Positions 42,791 to 51,751 of a stretch of 62,557 nucleotides of DNA are shown here, piece after piece. Positions within the stretch are counted from its first letter, which is position 1; each line of letters starts with the position of its first letter. A program made the translations under genes and the position numbers. The DNA is from a bacterium (lineage in GTDB: Bacteria > Pseudomonadota > Alphaproteobacteria > Sphingomonadales > Sphingomonadaceae), in contig JAVBXL010000026.1 of assembly GCA_030824575.1 (NCBI GenBank), forward strand, positions 1 to 62,557. Reading direction: 5' to 3'. A model generated the notes under the pieces. The model made no database searches. It saw only the letters and a list, made by a program, of their open reading frames with translations, and was not told the origin of the DNA.

Positions 42791-43656
42791 CCGCCCATAG
42801 CCCGATCGCGCCGGCCGCCGACGCGATCTTTCCAGACGACGCCCGCGCCACTTTCGCCGCCGCCTATCCCGACCAATCGACCAAGCTGCATCACGGGTTG
42901 GTCGGCCACGGCCTGCTGACGCTCGACGCGTTGGCGACGCTGGCCGAGCGGATGCCGAGTACATCGGTCGAATATAATCTGGGCAAGCTGCCGCTGGGCG
43001 TGCGGCCGGAGGATACGCCGTCCAACGGGCTGACGCTGGGCGAGACGATCCGCACGATCGACACCAATGGCAGTTGGGCGGTGCTGAAGAATGTCGAGCG
43101 CGACCCGGCCTATGCCGCGCTGCTGGACGCGGCGCTGGCGGAACTGGTGCCGATCGTCGCCGACCGGACAGGACCGATGCTGCATCGGGAGGCGTTCATC
43201 TTCCTGTCCTCGCCGGGCAGCGTGACGCCTTTTCATATGGACCCGGAGCATAATATCCTGCTCCAGATCATGGGCATCAAGACGATGACCGTCTTCCCCG
43301 CGCGCGACCAGCAACTGGTGCCAGCGCAGAAGAGTGAGGATTTCCATGGCGGCGGGCATCGCAACCTGGTCTGGCAGGACGGGTTCAAGGCCCATGGCAC
43401 GGCCGTCCGGCTGGAGCCGGGCGACGCGATCCATGTGCCGGTGAAAGCGCCGCATTTCGTGGAGAATGGCCCGACCGTATCGGTCAGCCTTTCAGTCACC
43501 TGGCGGTCCGAGCGCAGCGTAGCGGAAGGTGAGTTGCACAGTTTCAACGCCCTGCTGCGCAAACGCGGCCTGCCGGTCGGTACGGTCAGCGCGCGCCCCG
43601 AAGCCCAGGGCGTGCGCCGCCTGGTCTATCGCATCATGCGGAAGCTGGGCGCTTAA
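42787..43656 (+). CDS. Cupin-like (JmjC-type) protein
   Basis: A 289-residue protein from an ATG that overlaps the previous stop. The beta-helix core has a likely iron site HMDPEHN (His-x-Asp, about residue 152) and a later His in HVPVKAPHFVENG, the pattern of JmjC/cupin-8 dioxygenases. FLSSPGSVTPFHMDPEHNIL and DAIHVPVKAPHFVE are typical of cupin-like proteins near sugar-modification genes. It may hydroxylate a peptide or sugar; a role as a regulator cannot be ruled out. Its 3' end overlaps the convergent next gene by 23 bp. Confidence 0.75.
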   Translation: MTAHSPIAPAADAIFPDDARATFAAAYPDQSTKLHHGLVGHGLLTLDALATLAERMPSTSVEYNLGKLPLGVRPEDTPSNGLTLGETIRTIDTNGSWAVLKNVERDPAYAALLDAALAELVPIVADRTGPMLHREAFIFLSSPGSVTPFHMDPEHNILLQIMGIKTMTVFPARDQQLVPAQKSEDFHGGGHRNLVWQDGFKAHGTAVRLEPGDAIHVPVKAPHFVENGPTVSVSLSVTWRSERSVAEGELHSFNALLRKRGLPVGTVSARPEAQGVRRLVYRIMRKLGA

Positions 43657-44701
43657 GTATCCGGCGCAGCAGCGCTTCGGCTTCCAGGCGCGGGCTGAAC
43701 CGTTCCAGCACCCACCATTCGAGCGAGTCCTCGCAGGTGGCGAGGCTCTGCTTGTAGCGATCCTTGCCCGCCAGCAGCGAATAGCGCGACAAGCCGCGTG
43801 CGGCATAATGGCCGACCGCCGCCGCGTGGCAGAGCAGGCCGGGCTTGTCCTTGGCGGTGCGCGGCGCGGCGAAGGCGGACTGATAGTTCATCGCCACGCC
43901 GCGATGGACGAAATTGACCAGTAGCCCGACCACGCCGCCTTCATCTGTGAAGCGCAGCAGTTCCACCGCGCCAGATGGCAAGCCGCGCGCGCAGATCGTG
44001 CTAACGAAGCCGCGGAAACCCGCGTCGTCCCAAGCATTATCGGCGTGGCGGCCGCCATTGAGCGCCGCCATCTCCTCCAGCCAGGGCGTGACGTCGTCCA
44101 GTCCGCCGATGGCGACGTCGGGGAGCGGGCCGCCATGATCCTTCATCGCGCGGCGGATCTGGCTGCGCGTATTAGCGCTGAGCAACGAGAGATAGTCGCC
44201 GTCGGCGGCGCGTACCGCATCAAGATCGACCTGATAGACGGGCGACACGTCGATCCGGCTGCGGCGGCGCGCGGGCAGGCCGAGCAGCGGCGAGTCGGGT
44301 GCAATCCCGCTGAGCGTCAGCGCCCGCCAGTCGCGGCGACGCGCGAGGGCGGCCATCGCGGCGGCGGTCGCTTCCGTTTCGCGCCCGGCTTGGGTCAGCA
44401 GGCCATTATATTCGACATAGGGTCGATCGGCCTGGGGATTGCCCGACTGGTTGAGGCTGAGCGTCGCAACACTCCCCAGCAGGCGCGGTTGCATCGCATG
44501 GCCGACCAGCGCCAGCGCCACATCCTGTCCCGCTGCGTCCGTGACGGCCAGCAGGTCGGGCCGGACGCCATAGCTGTCGAGCCATGCCCCAACCCAGGTC
44601 CAGCCGAGAAAGACGCTGCCGTTCGACCGCGCCTCCAGCGCCTGCCAGCGCTCAGCCAGGGTCGCCCGGTCGGGCTGCGAGAAGGTCGCGGATACTATCA
44701 T
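43634..44701 (-). CDS. GNAT/FemAB-like acyltransferase, second copy
   Basis: A 355-residue protein of the same BioF2/FemAB type as the one at 41660-42790, but clearly diverged. It has NGSVFLGWTWVGAWLDSYG, SANTRSQIRRAMKDHGG (the KKRK-equivalent helix), VGLLVNFVHRGVAMNYQSAF and SRYSLLAGKDRYKQSLAT, the last being typical of this domain. It is encoded on the opposite strand and overlaps the cupin gene tail to tail by 23 bp. The two copies flank the cupin gene. The substrate is not known. Confidence 0.8.
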   Translation of the reverse strand: MIVSATFSQPDRATLAERWQALEARSNGSVFLGWTWVGAWLDSYGVRPDLLAVTDAAGQDVALALVGHAMQPRLLGSVATLSLNQSGNPQADRPYVEYNGLLTQAGRETEATAAAMAALARRRDWRALTLSGIAPDSPLLGLPARRRSRIDVSPVYQVDLDAVRAADGDYLSLLSANTRSQIRRAMKDHGGPLPDVAIGGLDDVTPWLEEMAALNGGRHADNAWDDAGFRGFVSTICARGLPSGAVELLRFTDEGGVVGLLVNFVHRGVAMNYQSAFAAPRTAKDKPGLLCHAAAVGHYAARGLSRYSLLAGKDRYKQSLATCEDSLEWWVLERFSPRLEAEALLRRILKRPASA

Positions 44702-44758
44702 CGCGCCCCTTGTGGCAGAGCGCGGGGGCGGGTCAAGCGGATCGGTCAGCCAAATCCA

Positions 44759-45130
44759 TCAGGCAGAAAGGCGCAGGGCCGGATCGACGGTGCCGTCGGC
44801 GCGCACCCCGGCACGGGCCAGGTCACGCCCCATATGGCCGGTCAGGAAGCGATACCACATGACGAAATCGGCGCGCAGCGACCAGAGCGGATAGCGAAAG
44901 GTCGCGGGGCGATTACGTTCGATCAGGCCGTGACCGGCCCAGGCGAAACCATAGCCCACCAGCGGCAGGGCGGCCGCCATCCACCATCGCCCGGCAAAGG
45001 GGGCTGCGGCGACCAGCGCCACCACCAGGCTGGTGCCCGCATAATGGAGCGCGCGGGTGCCCGGACGCGCATGTTCCCGAAGATAATAGGGCCAAAAGTC
45101 GCGGAAGCGCTTCATGCGTGTCACGGCCAT
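44759..45130 (-). CDS. DUF962 / Mpo1-like small membrane protein
   Basis: A 123-residue protein from the ATG at 45130 (GAGAGG upstream). It has the family start FRDFWPYYLREHARPGTRAL, two or three membrane helices (TSLVVALVAAAPFAG, WMAAALPLVGYGFAWAGH) and then IERNRPATFRYPLWSLRADF. Related yeast Mpo1 is an iron-dependent dioxygenase of 2-hydroxy fatty acids; the conserved His residues (EHARPG, HYAG, GHGLIE) are present. Sphingomonads make 2-hydroxy acyl sphingolipids, so a role in their turnover is possible, by inference. Confidence 0.82.
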   Translation of the reverse strand: MAVTRMKRFRDFWPYYLREHARPGTRALHYAGTSLVVALVAAAPFAGRWWMAAALPLVGYGFAWAGHGLIERNRPATFRYPLWSLRADFVMWYRFLTGHMGRDLARAGVRADGTVDPALRLSA

Positions 45131-45182
45131 AGGTCTGGCATCCTCTCTTTCACCGCAAGCGTAACGACACAGCCGCTGGCTG

Positions 45183-46238
45183 TTAAGTCTTATGCGCCAG
45201 ACCGTGCGCCCTGTCGGGAGCATAGAGGAAATAGTCATAGGCTGCCCGCGCCGCCTCCGCGATGATGCGGTCCCGCGCCACATGGCCCCTGCCATCCTTC
45301 ATCACGAAGACCGCGATGGCGAAGCGGCGACCATCAGGCAGACGCACCACACCCACATCATTGCCGATGCCGTTCAATGACCCCGTCTTGTGCGCGACCG
45401 CCGTACCGGGCGGCAACATACCGACGATGCGCTTCTTCCCCGTTTCGCAGTTCGCCATGATGGTGAACAGCCGCTGGGTGCTGGCGGCCGACAGGGCGCG
45501 ACCCGATTCATAGGCGGCGATCAGGTCGAGCATTGCAGCGGGCGTGGAGGTATCCTGTATTTCGTTGGCGAAGGCCATATTGGGCAGATCGCGTATGTCG
45601 CGCGTGACCAGTTGCGGATCGGCGCGGCGGGCCGCGTCGGCATTCTGGCGGAAACTGCCCGCCAGCGGATGAATGCCCATGGCGCGATAGAGGAGATGCG
45701 CGGTGTCGCTGTCGACGCGCAGGCCGGTGACGCCGAGCTTGTTGACGAAGCCGGTGATCGCCTGCGGCCCGCCCGCGCGCGCGACCAGTATGTCGGTCGC
45801 ATTATTGTCGCTCTTTTGCAGCATCAGTTCGAGCAGCCGGTCGATCGACAGGGTCGCGCCGGGGCGGGAGAACATCCAGGCGATGCCGCCCTCGCTCGCC
45901 AAGGCGGGATCGAGCGCCAGTTGCTCGTCCAGGCGCGCCTCGCCTACATCGACCAGCGCGAAGATGCGCCCCGCCACAGCGACCTTATAGGCGCTGGCCA
46001 TCGGGAACAGCGTGTCACCGTTCAACGCCTGCGTCTCACCCGTTTGCAGGTCGCGCACCCCGATCCCGACCGACCCGTCCGACAAGGCAGCAAAGCGGGC
46101 GAACTCGCCCAGCAATTTCGCTTCGGCGCTCTGCTGGACCAGCGGCTTGGGCGGTGGGCCAAAGGCGTCGGCACCGGGCAGCGGGGCGAGGAACAGGCCG
46201 AAGGCGGCCAACAGGCTGACAGGACGAGCAAGCGACAT
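45183..46238 (-). CDS. Class A beta-lactamase-like serine hydrolase lacking the general-base Glu
   Basis: A 351-residue exported protein (signal to about residue 25, GADAFG). It has the penicillin-binding fold's SxxK (Ser82-Ala-Tyr-Lys85), SDN (143-145) and KTG (284-286). It also has the [12 protein letters not shown] omega-loop end typical of class A enzymes. Counting back from that Asp229 without gaps, position 166 (Glu in class A) is Arg216, and no ExxLN motif is present; about 37 extra residues separate SDN from the loop. Penicillin hydrolysis is therefore doubtful. It may be a peptidase or a sensor. Confidence 0.8.
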   Translation of the reverse strand: MSLARPVSLLAAFGLFLAPLPGADAFGPPPKPLVQQSAEAKLLGEFARFAALSDGSVGIGVRDLQTGETQALNGDTLFPMASAYKVAVAGRIFALVDVGEARLDEQLALDPALASEGGIAWMFSRPGATLSIDRLLELMLQKSDNNATDILVARAGGPQAITGFVNKLGVTGLRVDSDTAHLLYRAMGIHPLAGSFRQNADAARRADPQLVTRDIRDLPNMAFANEIQDTSTPAAMLDLIAAYESGRALSAASTQRLFTIMANCETGKKRIVGMLPPGTAVAHKTGSLNGIGNDVGVVRLPDGRRFAIAVFVMKDGRGHVARDRIIAEAARAAYDYFLYAPDRAHGLAHKT

Positions 46239-46335
46239 GATTTCGCCTGTCGCGGATCAGCGCGCCGGAGGCAAGAGGCTTTGCCCCCGATTGAGGCAGG
46301 TTGACAGGGCTTTGCGCCCCGCGCCATCAGACGGC

Positions 46336-47049
46336 ATGAGCGACACCATCAAGCTGCACGAAAGCTGGCGCGCGCCGCTGGCCGACCAATTCGCCGCCCC
46401 GCACATGCAGGGACTGAAGGATTTCCTGAAGGCGGAAAAAGCGGCGGGAAAGCGCATCTTTCCCAAGGGCAGCGAATATTTTCGGGCGCTGAACCTGACC
46501 CCGCTGGACCAGGTGAAGGCCGTAATATTGGGGCAAGACCCCTATCATGGCGAAGGGCAGGCGCATGGCCTGTGCTTTTCGGTGCAGCCGGGCGTGCGCA
46601 CCCCGCCGTCGCTGGTCAATATCTACAAGGAAATGCAGGCGGACCTGGGTATCGCGCGGGCGAGCCATGGCTTTCTGGAGCATTGGGCGAGGCAAGGCGT
46701 GTTGTTGCTCAACAGCGTATTGACGGTCGAGATGGGCCGGGCCGCGTCGCATCAGGGCAAGGGATGGGAACAGTTCACCGACGCGGTGGTGCGGATCGTC
46801 GCACAGAAGGAGGAGCCGGTCGTGTTCCTGCTGTGGGGCGCCTATGCCCAGCGCAAGGCGGGCTTCGTCGATCAGAGCCGCCATCTGGTGATCAAGTCGG
46901 CCCACCCCTCCCCCCTGTCCGCGCATAACGGTTTTCTGGGATCTCGGCCATTTTCCAAGGCCAACGAATTTCTGGAAGCCAAGGGTCGGGGCGCGATCGA
47001 TTGGGCGTTGCCGGAACTGGGCGGCGAGCGGCAAGCGCTGTCGCTTTAG
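46336..47049 (+). CDS. ung: Uracil-DNA glycosylase, family 1
   Basis: A 237-residue protein from the ATG at 46336; the frame upstream is open but unrelated. It has the water-activating motif [18 protein letters not shown] (about residues 63-80), LLLNSVLTV and the DNA-intercalation motif [11 protein letters not shown]. It removes uracil from DNA at deaminated cytosines. Length and motifs are normal. It diverges from the beta-lactamase-like gene with 97 bp between start codons. Confidence 0.96.
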   Translation: MSDTIKLHESWRAPLADQFAAPHMQGLKDFLKAEKAAGKRIFPKGSEYFRALNLTPLDQVKAVILGQDPYHGEGQAHGLCFSVQPGVRTPPSLVNIYKEMQADLGIARASHGFLEHWARQGVLLLNSVLTVEMGRAASHQGKGWEQFTDAVVRIVAQKEEPVVFLLWGAYAQRKAGFVDQSRHLVIKSAHPSPLSAHNGFLGSRPFSKANEFLEAKGRGAIDWALPELGGERQALSL

Positions 47050-47161
47050 CGTCCCAGCGCCATAGCTGAACGATGCATAACAGGCCGGTTCAGGAACGAA
47101 ACAAGTGCCTCATGCGATACCCAGATCACAGTCAAAGAATACAGGTCTGAGGAGAAGTCAC

Positions 47162-47512
47162 ATGATCATTCGTAAAGCCGCCCTGGCCATCGCTCTTGCC
47201 GCCGCATCGCTGAGCGCGGTCGCACCGTCCGTCTCCTACGCCCGCGACCATGATCGTCGCGGTCATCATCGCGAATATCGCAGCGATAATCATCGTGGCG
47301 ACCGTTATGCGCAGCGCCGCAGCTATCGTGACGACAATCGCTATCGCTGCCGCAAGTCGGGCGGCACCACCGGCTTGCTGGTCGGCGGCGTAGCAGGTGC
47401 CCTGCTGGGCCGGGCCGTCGATACGCGCGGCGACCGCGCGCCGGGTACGATCATCGGCGCAGGCGCTGGTGCGCTGGCCGGCCGAGCGATCGACCGCAAC
47501 GGCAGCTGCTAA
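47162..47512 (+). CDS. Glycine-zipper 2TM-domain surface protein
   Basis: A 116-residue exported protein from the ATG at 47162, with GAGGAGAAG well placed upstream. It has a signal peptide (ALAIALAAASLSAVAPSVSY), a His/Arg/Asp-rich segment (RGHHREYRSDNHRGDRYAQR), then the glycine zipper TTGLLVGGVAGALLGRAVDT and PGTIIGAGAGALAGRAID, and a final Cys. It resembles the 17-kDa-antigen/SlyB type that inserts into the outer membrane. The function is structural or stress-related, at most by inference. Confidence 0.82.
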   Translation: MIIRKAALAIALAAASLSAVAPSVSYARDHDRRGHHREYRSDNHRGDRYAQRRSYRDDNRYRCRKSGGTTGLLVGGVAGALLGRAVDTRGDRAPGTIIGAGAGALAGRAIDRNGSC

Positions 47513-47522
47513 AAACGGAAAA

Positions 47523-47556
47523 GGCGCGTGGGACATGCCGTCCCCCGCGCCTTTTT
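47523..47556. terminator. Intrinsic terminator, probably bidirectional
   Basis: GGCGCGTGGGAC pairs with GTCCCCCGCGCC (one T-C mismatch) across ATGCC, then TTTTT; A-runs before the stem give T on the other strand. It ends the glycine-zipper gene and may also stop leftward transcripts. Confidence 0.88.
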
Positions 47557-47573
47557 CTACGTAACCAAAAGCG

Positions 47574-47604
47574 AGGCCCGGTCCTGCTTGCGCAGGCCGG
47601 GCCT
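47574..47604 (-). terminator. Hairpin after rpoZ
   Basis: AGGCCCGG and CCGGGCCT enclose a second stem CCTGC/GCAGG with a TTGC loop and one bulged T. Read on the minus strand, it is followed by CGCTTTTGG. It lies 27 bp after the rpoZ stop codon and is its likely terminator. Confidence 0.7.
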
Positions 47605-47631
47605 TCGTTCCTCTCCAAACTTGTCGAGCGA

Positions 47632-47976
47632 TCAGCCGTCGTAATCGCCACCGATATTCTGGTTGCGAGGCGGCGCAGCGGCGGTCAGGCGCAGGGCCTC
47701 CGCCGACTGGGCGATCGAGCCGATCTCGTCCGGCGTATCGTCGTCATCGATCTGCACCTTTTGCAGCGACGCAACGACCGAATCATGCAGATCGGCGGGC
47801 AAAACGGTTTCTTCGGCGATCTCGCGCAGGGCGACGACCGGATTCTTGTCCCGGTCGCGGTCGAGCGTCAGCTCGGCTCCGCCGGAAATTTCCCGTGCGC
47901 GCTGCGCAGCGAGAAGGACGAGGTCAAAACGGTTGGTAACCTTGTCGACGCAATCTTCGACGGTAACGCGGGCCAA
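47632..47976 (-). CDS. rpoZ: RNA polymerase omega subunit, TTG start
   Basis: A 114-residue omega subunit: [33 protein letters not shown], and [14 protein letters not shown]. The conserved N-terminus begins at a TTG (47976-47974) preceded by an ideal AGGAGG with 6-base spacing, so TTG is the start. The acidic C-terminal tail ([13 protein letters not shown]) is longer than in E. coli. Omega helps assemble RNA polymerase and binds (p)ppGpp. rpoZ seems to be alone here; spoT, often next, is not in the window. Confidence 0.93.
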   Translation of the reverse strand: MARVTVEDCVDKVTNRFDLVLLAAQRAREISGGAELTLDRDRDKNPVVALREIAEETVLPADLHDSVVASLQKVQIDDDDTPDEIGSIAQSAEALRLTAAAPPRNQNIGGDYDG

Positions 47977-48066
47977 ACAGGGCCTCCTGCAAATAACGGA
48001 AGGAAATTCGTGAACTGGCCGCCTAGCAGCCGTCCCTGCAAGAGTCAATGAAAAGGCCATAAAGCC

Positions 48067-49305
48067 ATGGCGAGGCATGAACAAAATGGGCATGAGGGGG
48101 ATATGGCGACCGTCAAACCCGCCCCCGCCCGCGCCGCCACGGAAGATATCCGCCTGGACCTGCACGGCAATCATCTGCGCCTGATCGCGGACGGCATGGG
48201 CCTGCGCGACACGCTGATCGCCCTGATCGACGGGGCGCATCACAGCCTGAAATTCTATTATTATATCTTCGCGGCCGATGGCAGCGGGACGCTGGTGCGC
48301 GACGCGCTGATCGCCGCTCGGCGGCGCGGGGTGACGGTGACGCTGATGATCGACGGATTCGGATCGGCCGCCACGCCCGACGCTTTCTTTGCGCCGCTTA
48401 TTGATTCAGGCGCGCATTTCGCGCGGTTCGGGACCAGCCGCTCCACCCGCTATCTGATCCGCAACCATCAGAAGATGGCCATCGCCGACGACAAAAGGCT
48501 GATGATCGGCGGCTTCAATGTCGAGGATGGCTATTTCGGCATTCCCGCCGAGGATTGCTGGCGCGACATCGGGTTGCTGATCGTCGGCGATCAGGTGGAG
48601 GCGATGACGCGCTGGTATGGCCAGCTATGGCGTTGGGGCTCCACCAAAAAGCATCGTTTCCGCACCCTGCGACACATGGTCCGGCAATGGCATCCCTCGC
48701 TCCACCACCATCCTGACGACCCGTTCCGCTGGCTGATCGGCGGACCGACCCGGCGGCTCAGTCCTTGGGCGCAGGTGGTGAAGCATGATCTGGAGCAGGC
48801 TGAGCGGGTCGACATGATCGCCGCCTATTTCTCGCCGGGACGCGGGATGCTCAAGCGCATCGCCCGCGCCGCGCGGCGCAAGGGCGCGCGCATCATCCTG
48901 CCGGCCAAGTCGGACAATGGCGCGACGGTGGCCGCCGCGCGTTTGCTCTATGGACCGCTGCTGCGGCGCGGGGTGGAGATTTACGAATATCAGCCGTGCA
49001 AATTGCACATGAAGCTGATCGTCATCGACGACGCCGTCTATGTGGGATCGGCGAATTTCGACATGCGCAGCCTATTCATCAACCTGGAGGTGATGCTGCG
49101 GGTGGAGGATGCAGGCTTTGCCCAGGAAGTGCGCCAGTTCATCGGCCGCGAGGCGGCGCGGAGCCGGGCGATCAGCTTGGAGGCGCATCGGTCGAGCCGC
49201 AGCGGCCTTACCCTGTTGAAACAATGGATCAGCTATCTGCTGGTAGGCGTGCTGGACTATACGGTGACGCGGCGGCTGAATTTCCGCGACCCCGACGCCG
49301 ATTGA
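48067..49305 (+). CDS. Phospholipase D-family cardiolipin synthase
   Basis: A 412-residue protein with two HKD motifs: [20 protein letters not shown] (about residues 130-149) and [20 protein letters not shown] (about 313-332). This pair defines the PLD superfamily, and the overall length fits soluble ClsB/ClsC-like cardiolipin synthases. It lacks the two N-terminal membrane helices of ClsA. An ATG at 48103 is a possible alternative start, but the GAGGGGG there is too close to it. It probably makes cardiolipin or related phosphatidyl products. Confidence 0.88.
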   Translation: MARHEQNGHEGDMATVKPAPARAATEDIRLDLHGNHLRLIADGMGLRDTLIALIDGAHHSLKFYYYIFAADGSGTLVRDALIAARRRGVTVTLMIDGFGSAATPDAFFAPLIDSGAHFARFGTSRSTRYLIRNHQKMAIADDKRLMIGGFNVEDGYFGIPAEDCWRDIGLLIVGDQVEAMTRWYGQLWRWGSTKKHRFRTLRHMVRQWHPSLHHHPDDPFRWLIGGPTRRLSPWAQVVKHDLEQAERVDMIAAYFSPGRGMLKRIARAARRKGARIILPAKSDNGATVAAARLLYGPLLRRGVEIYEYQPCKLHMKLIVIDDAVYVGSANFDMRSLFINLEVMLRVEDAGFAQEVRQFIGREAARSRAISLEAHRSSRSGLTLLKQWISYLLVGVLDYTVTRRLNFRDPDAD

Positions 49306-49336
49306 GGGCGAGCGCTGCCCGCCCCTGTATCAGCCA

Positions 49337-49702
49337 TTAACGGCCATTGTCAGTCAGCACGCGGACTTCACCGACCGGATATCCCTTTTCGGCCATTTCC
49401 TTTGCATAGTCGCCGCGGGCATCGGCCAGTTCGGCGCGATATTCATCCCAGGCGTCACGATTATCCTCCGCATCGGACGATTCGCGCAGATCACTGGTCA
49501 GTTCCTTGCGCGCTTCGGCAAGATCGGTCTGATAGTTGAACCAGTAATTATTTTGAACGCCGGCGATCGGTGCCTGATAGACGAGTTGGGTTTCGACCTG
49601 GGCCAGCTGTTCTTCATAGCTGACCGGCCCTTCCTGTGCCAGGACGGCGGCGGGTGCCATCCCTAGTAGAGCGGCGGAGGCGAGAAGCTTTGCGTACATC
49701 AT
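49337..49702 (-). CDS. Hypothetical secreted protein
   Basis: A 121-residue protein from the ATG at 49702, with GAGGAGAAG upstream and a second Met next to it. A signal peptide (AKLLASAALLGMAPAAVLAQ) is followed by a charged, helical mature part with many Glu, Asp and Arg (VQNNYWFNYQTDLAEARKEL, NRDAWDEYRAELADARGDYA). It ends with a compact GEVRVLTDNGR segment. No cysteine is present. I do not recognise a family; a periplasmic helical protein is the only supported statement. Confidence 0.72.
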   Translation of the reverse strand: MMYAKLLASAALLGMAPAAVLAQEGPVSYEEQLAQVETQLVYQAPIAGVQNNYWFNYQTDLAEARKELTSDLRESSDAEDNRDAWDEYRAELADARGDYAKEMAEKGYPVGEVRVLTDNGR

Positions 49703-49845
49703 GGGTTCTTCTCCTCTTCTGATCTGAACCATGAAGGACACAACGCGCCGACCCCGGCTTTTTTCGCCTGAACGGATGTGCAGAATGGACGAAGCGAGGA
49801 ATTGAGACGACAGGCCGAAGCGGGCACAACTCGAAAAAGTCGGGC

Positions 49846-50406
49846 TTATCGCACAACCAGGTAGAAGGCCGCCGGAACAGACCCGCCATTTTCGATCACA
49901 ATGTCGTAGCGATCGGTGAAGAGCGGCAGCCACGCGCAGTCCGCCTGGCTCCCCCCGATTGGCTTGGCGCAGAGCGTATTGCCGTCCGCGCCCTGGACCC
50001 GCATCGACAGATTGGCTGCGCCGCGGGCCGGGGCGACCGAGATCTGGGCGCGTTGTCCGGCGAAGAAGAGTTGCCGCACGGTCATGCTGCCCCGGGCGCC
50101 GAGCGATCCGCGCCGATAGGCCGGTCCCAGCGCCCGCCCCCGAAAACCGAGCGCCGAGCGGGTAACGCCATGATCCTGCGCCTCCTGCGTCCAGCGCGCA
50201 GCCAGATCGTCCTGTCCCTCCGCCGGGGTCGCGCCGAGCGCCTTGAGGATTTGCGCGGTGTCGAGCAACGCGGCGTGATTGCCATCGCCCTGCGCCACAT
50301 CGCCTTCCATCAATGTCCGCAACACCGGATCGGCGGGCAAAATGTCGGCGGCCGGCGCGGCCGGCCCGGCGGCGAGCAGCAATCCCGACAAGAGCAGCCT
50401 AATCAT
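49846..50406 (-). CDS. Hypothetical exported protein downstream of the histidine kinase
   Basis: A 186-residue protein from the ATG at 50406, which overlaps the kinase gene's 3' end by 8 bases. A signal peptide (MIRLLLSGLLLAAGPAAPAA) is followed by a helical region and then beta-rich sequence (RGSMTVRQLFFAGQRAQISV, TDRYDIVIENGGSVPAAFYL) that resembles a pre-peptidase C-terminal-like sandwich. Overlap with the kinase gene suggests it is in the two-component operon and may act as its periplasmic sensor partner. That is inference. Confidence 0.7.
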   Translation of the reverse strand: MIRLLLSGLLLAAGPAAPAADILPADPVLRTLMEGDVAQGDGNHAALLDTAQILKALGATPAEGQDDLAARWTQEAQDHGVTRSALGFRGRALGPAYRRGSLGARGSMTVRQLFFAGQRAQISVAPARGAANLSMRVQGADGNTLCAKPIGGSQADCAWLPLFTDRYDIVIENGGSVPAAFYLVVR

Positions 50407-51751
50407 CGCGATCCTCCGGCTGGAGCACGAACCGCGCACCGGGCGCGGCGTCCTCCACATACAGCGACAATTCGTGTCGCTCTGCGATCGCCCTGGCGAG
50501 CGAAAGGCCAAGGCCATGCCCCCCGCCCCGCGCGCCGTCAAGCCGGACATAGCGTTCAAACACCCGCTCCCGGTCAGCGGGCGGGATGCCGGGGCCATTA
50601 TCCTGCACCACGATATGCGGGCCGGGCGCCAGTTCCAGCACGATCGAGCCGCCGCTGGGCACATATTTGAAGGCATTGTCGAGCAGGTTGGACATGAGCC
50701 GCGTCATCTGCATCGGGTCGGCGCGCGCCCGCACGCCCGGCGCGATGCGCGCATGGAAGCCGATGCCCAAATCCTCCGCGCTGGCGCCATAGAGATCGGC
50801 CAGGCTTTCGGCGATGTCGCTCAAATCGACTTCGGCCAGGCCGCGCAGGTCGCCGCGCATCGCCTGGGTGCCGGCAATGTCGAGCAGCGAATCGAGCAGC
50901 CGCACGACGCCGCGGATTTCGGCACGCGACTGGTCAAGCGTGCGCAGCAGCGCTTCGTCCTGCGTCCCTTCCATCGCCTTGAGGATGCGGGTGTCGAGAT
51001 GCATCAGCGGGGTGCGAATCTCATGCGCGGTCTGATCCGACACGGCACGCTGCGCCTCCACCAAGCGTTCGACCTGGTCGAGCATGGCGTTGGTGTTGGC
51101 GGCCAATTCGGCCAGTTCGTCATTATTCCCCGGTCCCGGCGCGCGGGCGGCGATCCGCCCGGCGCGGACGGCGGCAAAGGCCGCGTTCACCACCTCCACC
51201 CGCGCGCGCAGGCGACGGGCGGCAAAGTGACCCGCGATCAGGCTGAGCAGCGCGATGCCCGCCCCGGCGATGGCGAAAGCCATGGCGAGACGCGCGAGCA
51301 GCGCCTGGCCGCGATAATTGCTGCGTCCCACCAGCAGGCGGGCATCGGTGCCAAGCCGGGTCGCCCGCGCGAACATGCGGTCACCATCGGGCAGGATGAC
51401 ATAGCGCGCCTCCGACACTTCGGACGCGATCATCGGCCAGCGATCGAGATTGCCGGCCAGGCGGCGGCCGGCCCGATCGGTTAGCAAATACCAGCTACGT
51501 TCGCCATCCTCGCGGTTCATGACGAGCCGGTCGGCGATCCGCGCCCTGAGTTCCGCCTCGTCGCTGCTAAGATAGATGTCGGCAAGGCCCGCCAGGTCGG
51601 TATCGACCTCTCGCGCCAGCATCGCCCGGCCATCATCCTCGACGATTTTTTGGACCACCAGGAACAGTGCCAGCGTGGACAAGAGGCTGACCAGCAGCGC
51701 CGAAAGCGTGACCCGCCCGAAGACCGACCGAAACAGGCCGGGTCTAGGCAC
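50399..51751 (-). CDS. Sensor histidine kinase (HAMP, HisKA, HATPase)
   Basis: A 450-residue kinase starting at a GTG that overlaps the regulator's 3' end by 8 bases. It has a membrane helix (VTLSALLVSLLSTLALFLVV), a periplasmic domain of about 110 residues, a second helix (MAFAIAGAGIALLSLIAGHF), a HAMP segment and the phospho-acceptor His in SDQTAHEIRTPLMHLD. The ATPase motifs are LMSNLLDNAFKYVP (N box), VVQDNGPGIPP (G1) and GGHGLGLSLARAIAE (G2). It should phosphorylate the OmpR-type regulator encoded just upstream. The signal it senses is unknown. Confidence 0.93.
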   Translation of the reverse strand: MPRPGLFRSVFGRVTLSALLVSLLSTLALFLVVQKIVEDDGRAMLAREVDTDLAGLADIYLSSDEAELRARIADRLVMNREDGERSWYLLTDRAGRRLAGNLDRWPMIASEVSEARYVILPDGDRMFARATRLGTDARLLVGRSNYRGQALLARLAMAFAIAGAGIALLSLIAGHFAARRLRARVEVVNAAFAAVRAGRIAARAPGPGNNDELAELAANTNAMLDQVERLVEAQRAVSDQTAHEIRTPLMHLDTRILKAMEGTQDEALLRTLDQSRAEIRGVVRLLDSLLDIAGTQAMRGDLRGLAEVDLSDIAESLADLYGASAEDLGIGFHARIAPGVRARADPMQMTRLMSNLLDNAFKYVPSGGSIVLELAPGPHIVVQDNGPGIPPADRERVFERYVRLDGARGGGHGLGLSLARAIAERHELSLYVEDAAPGARFVLQPEDRDD

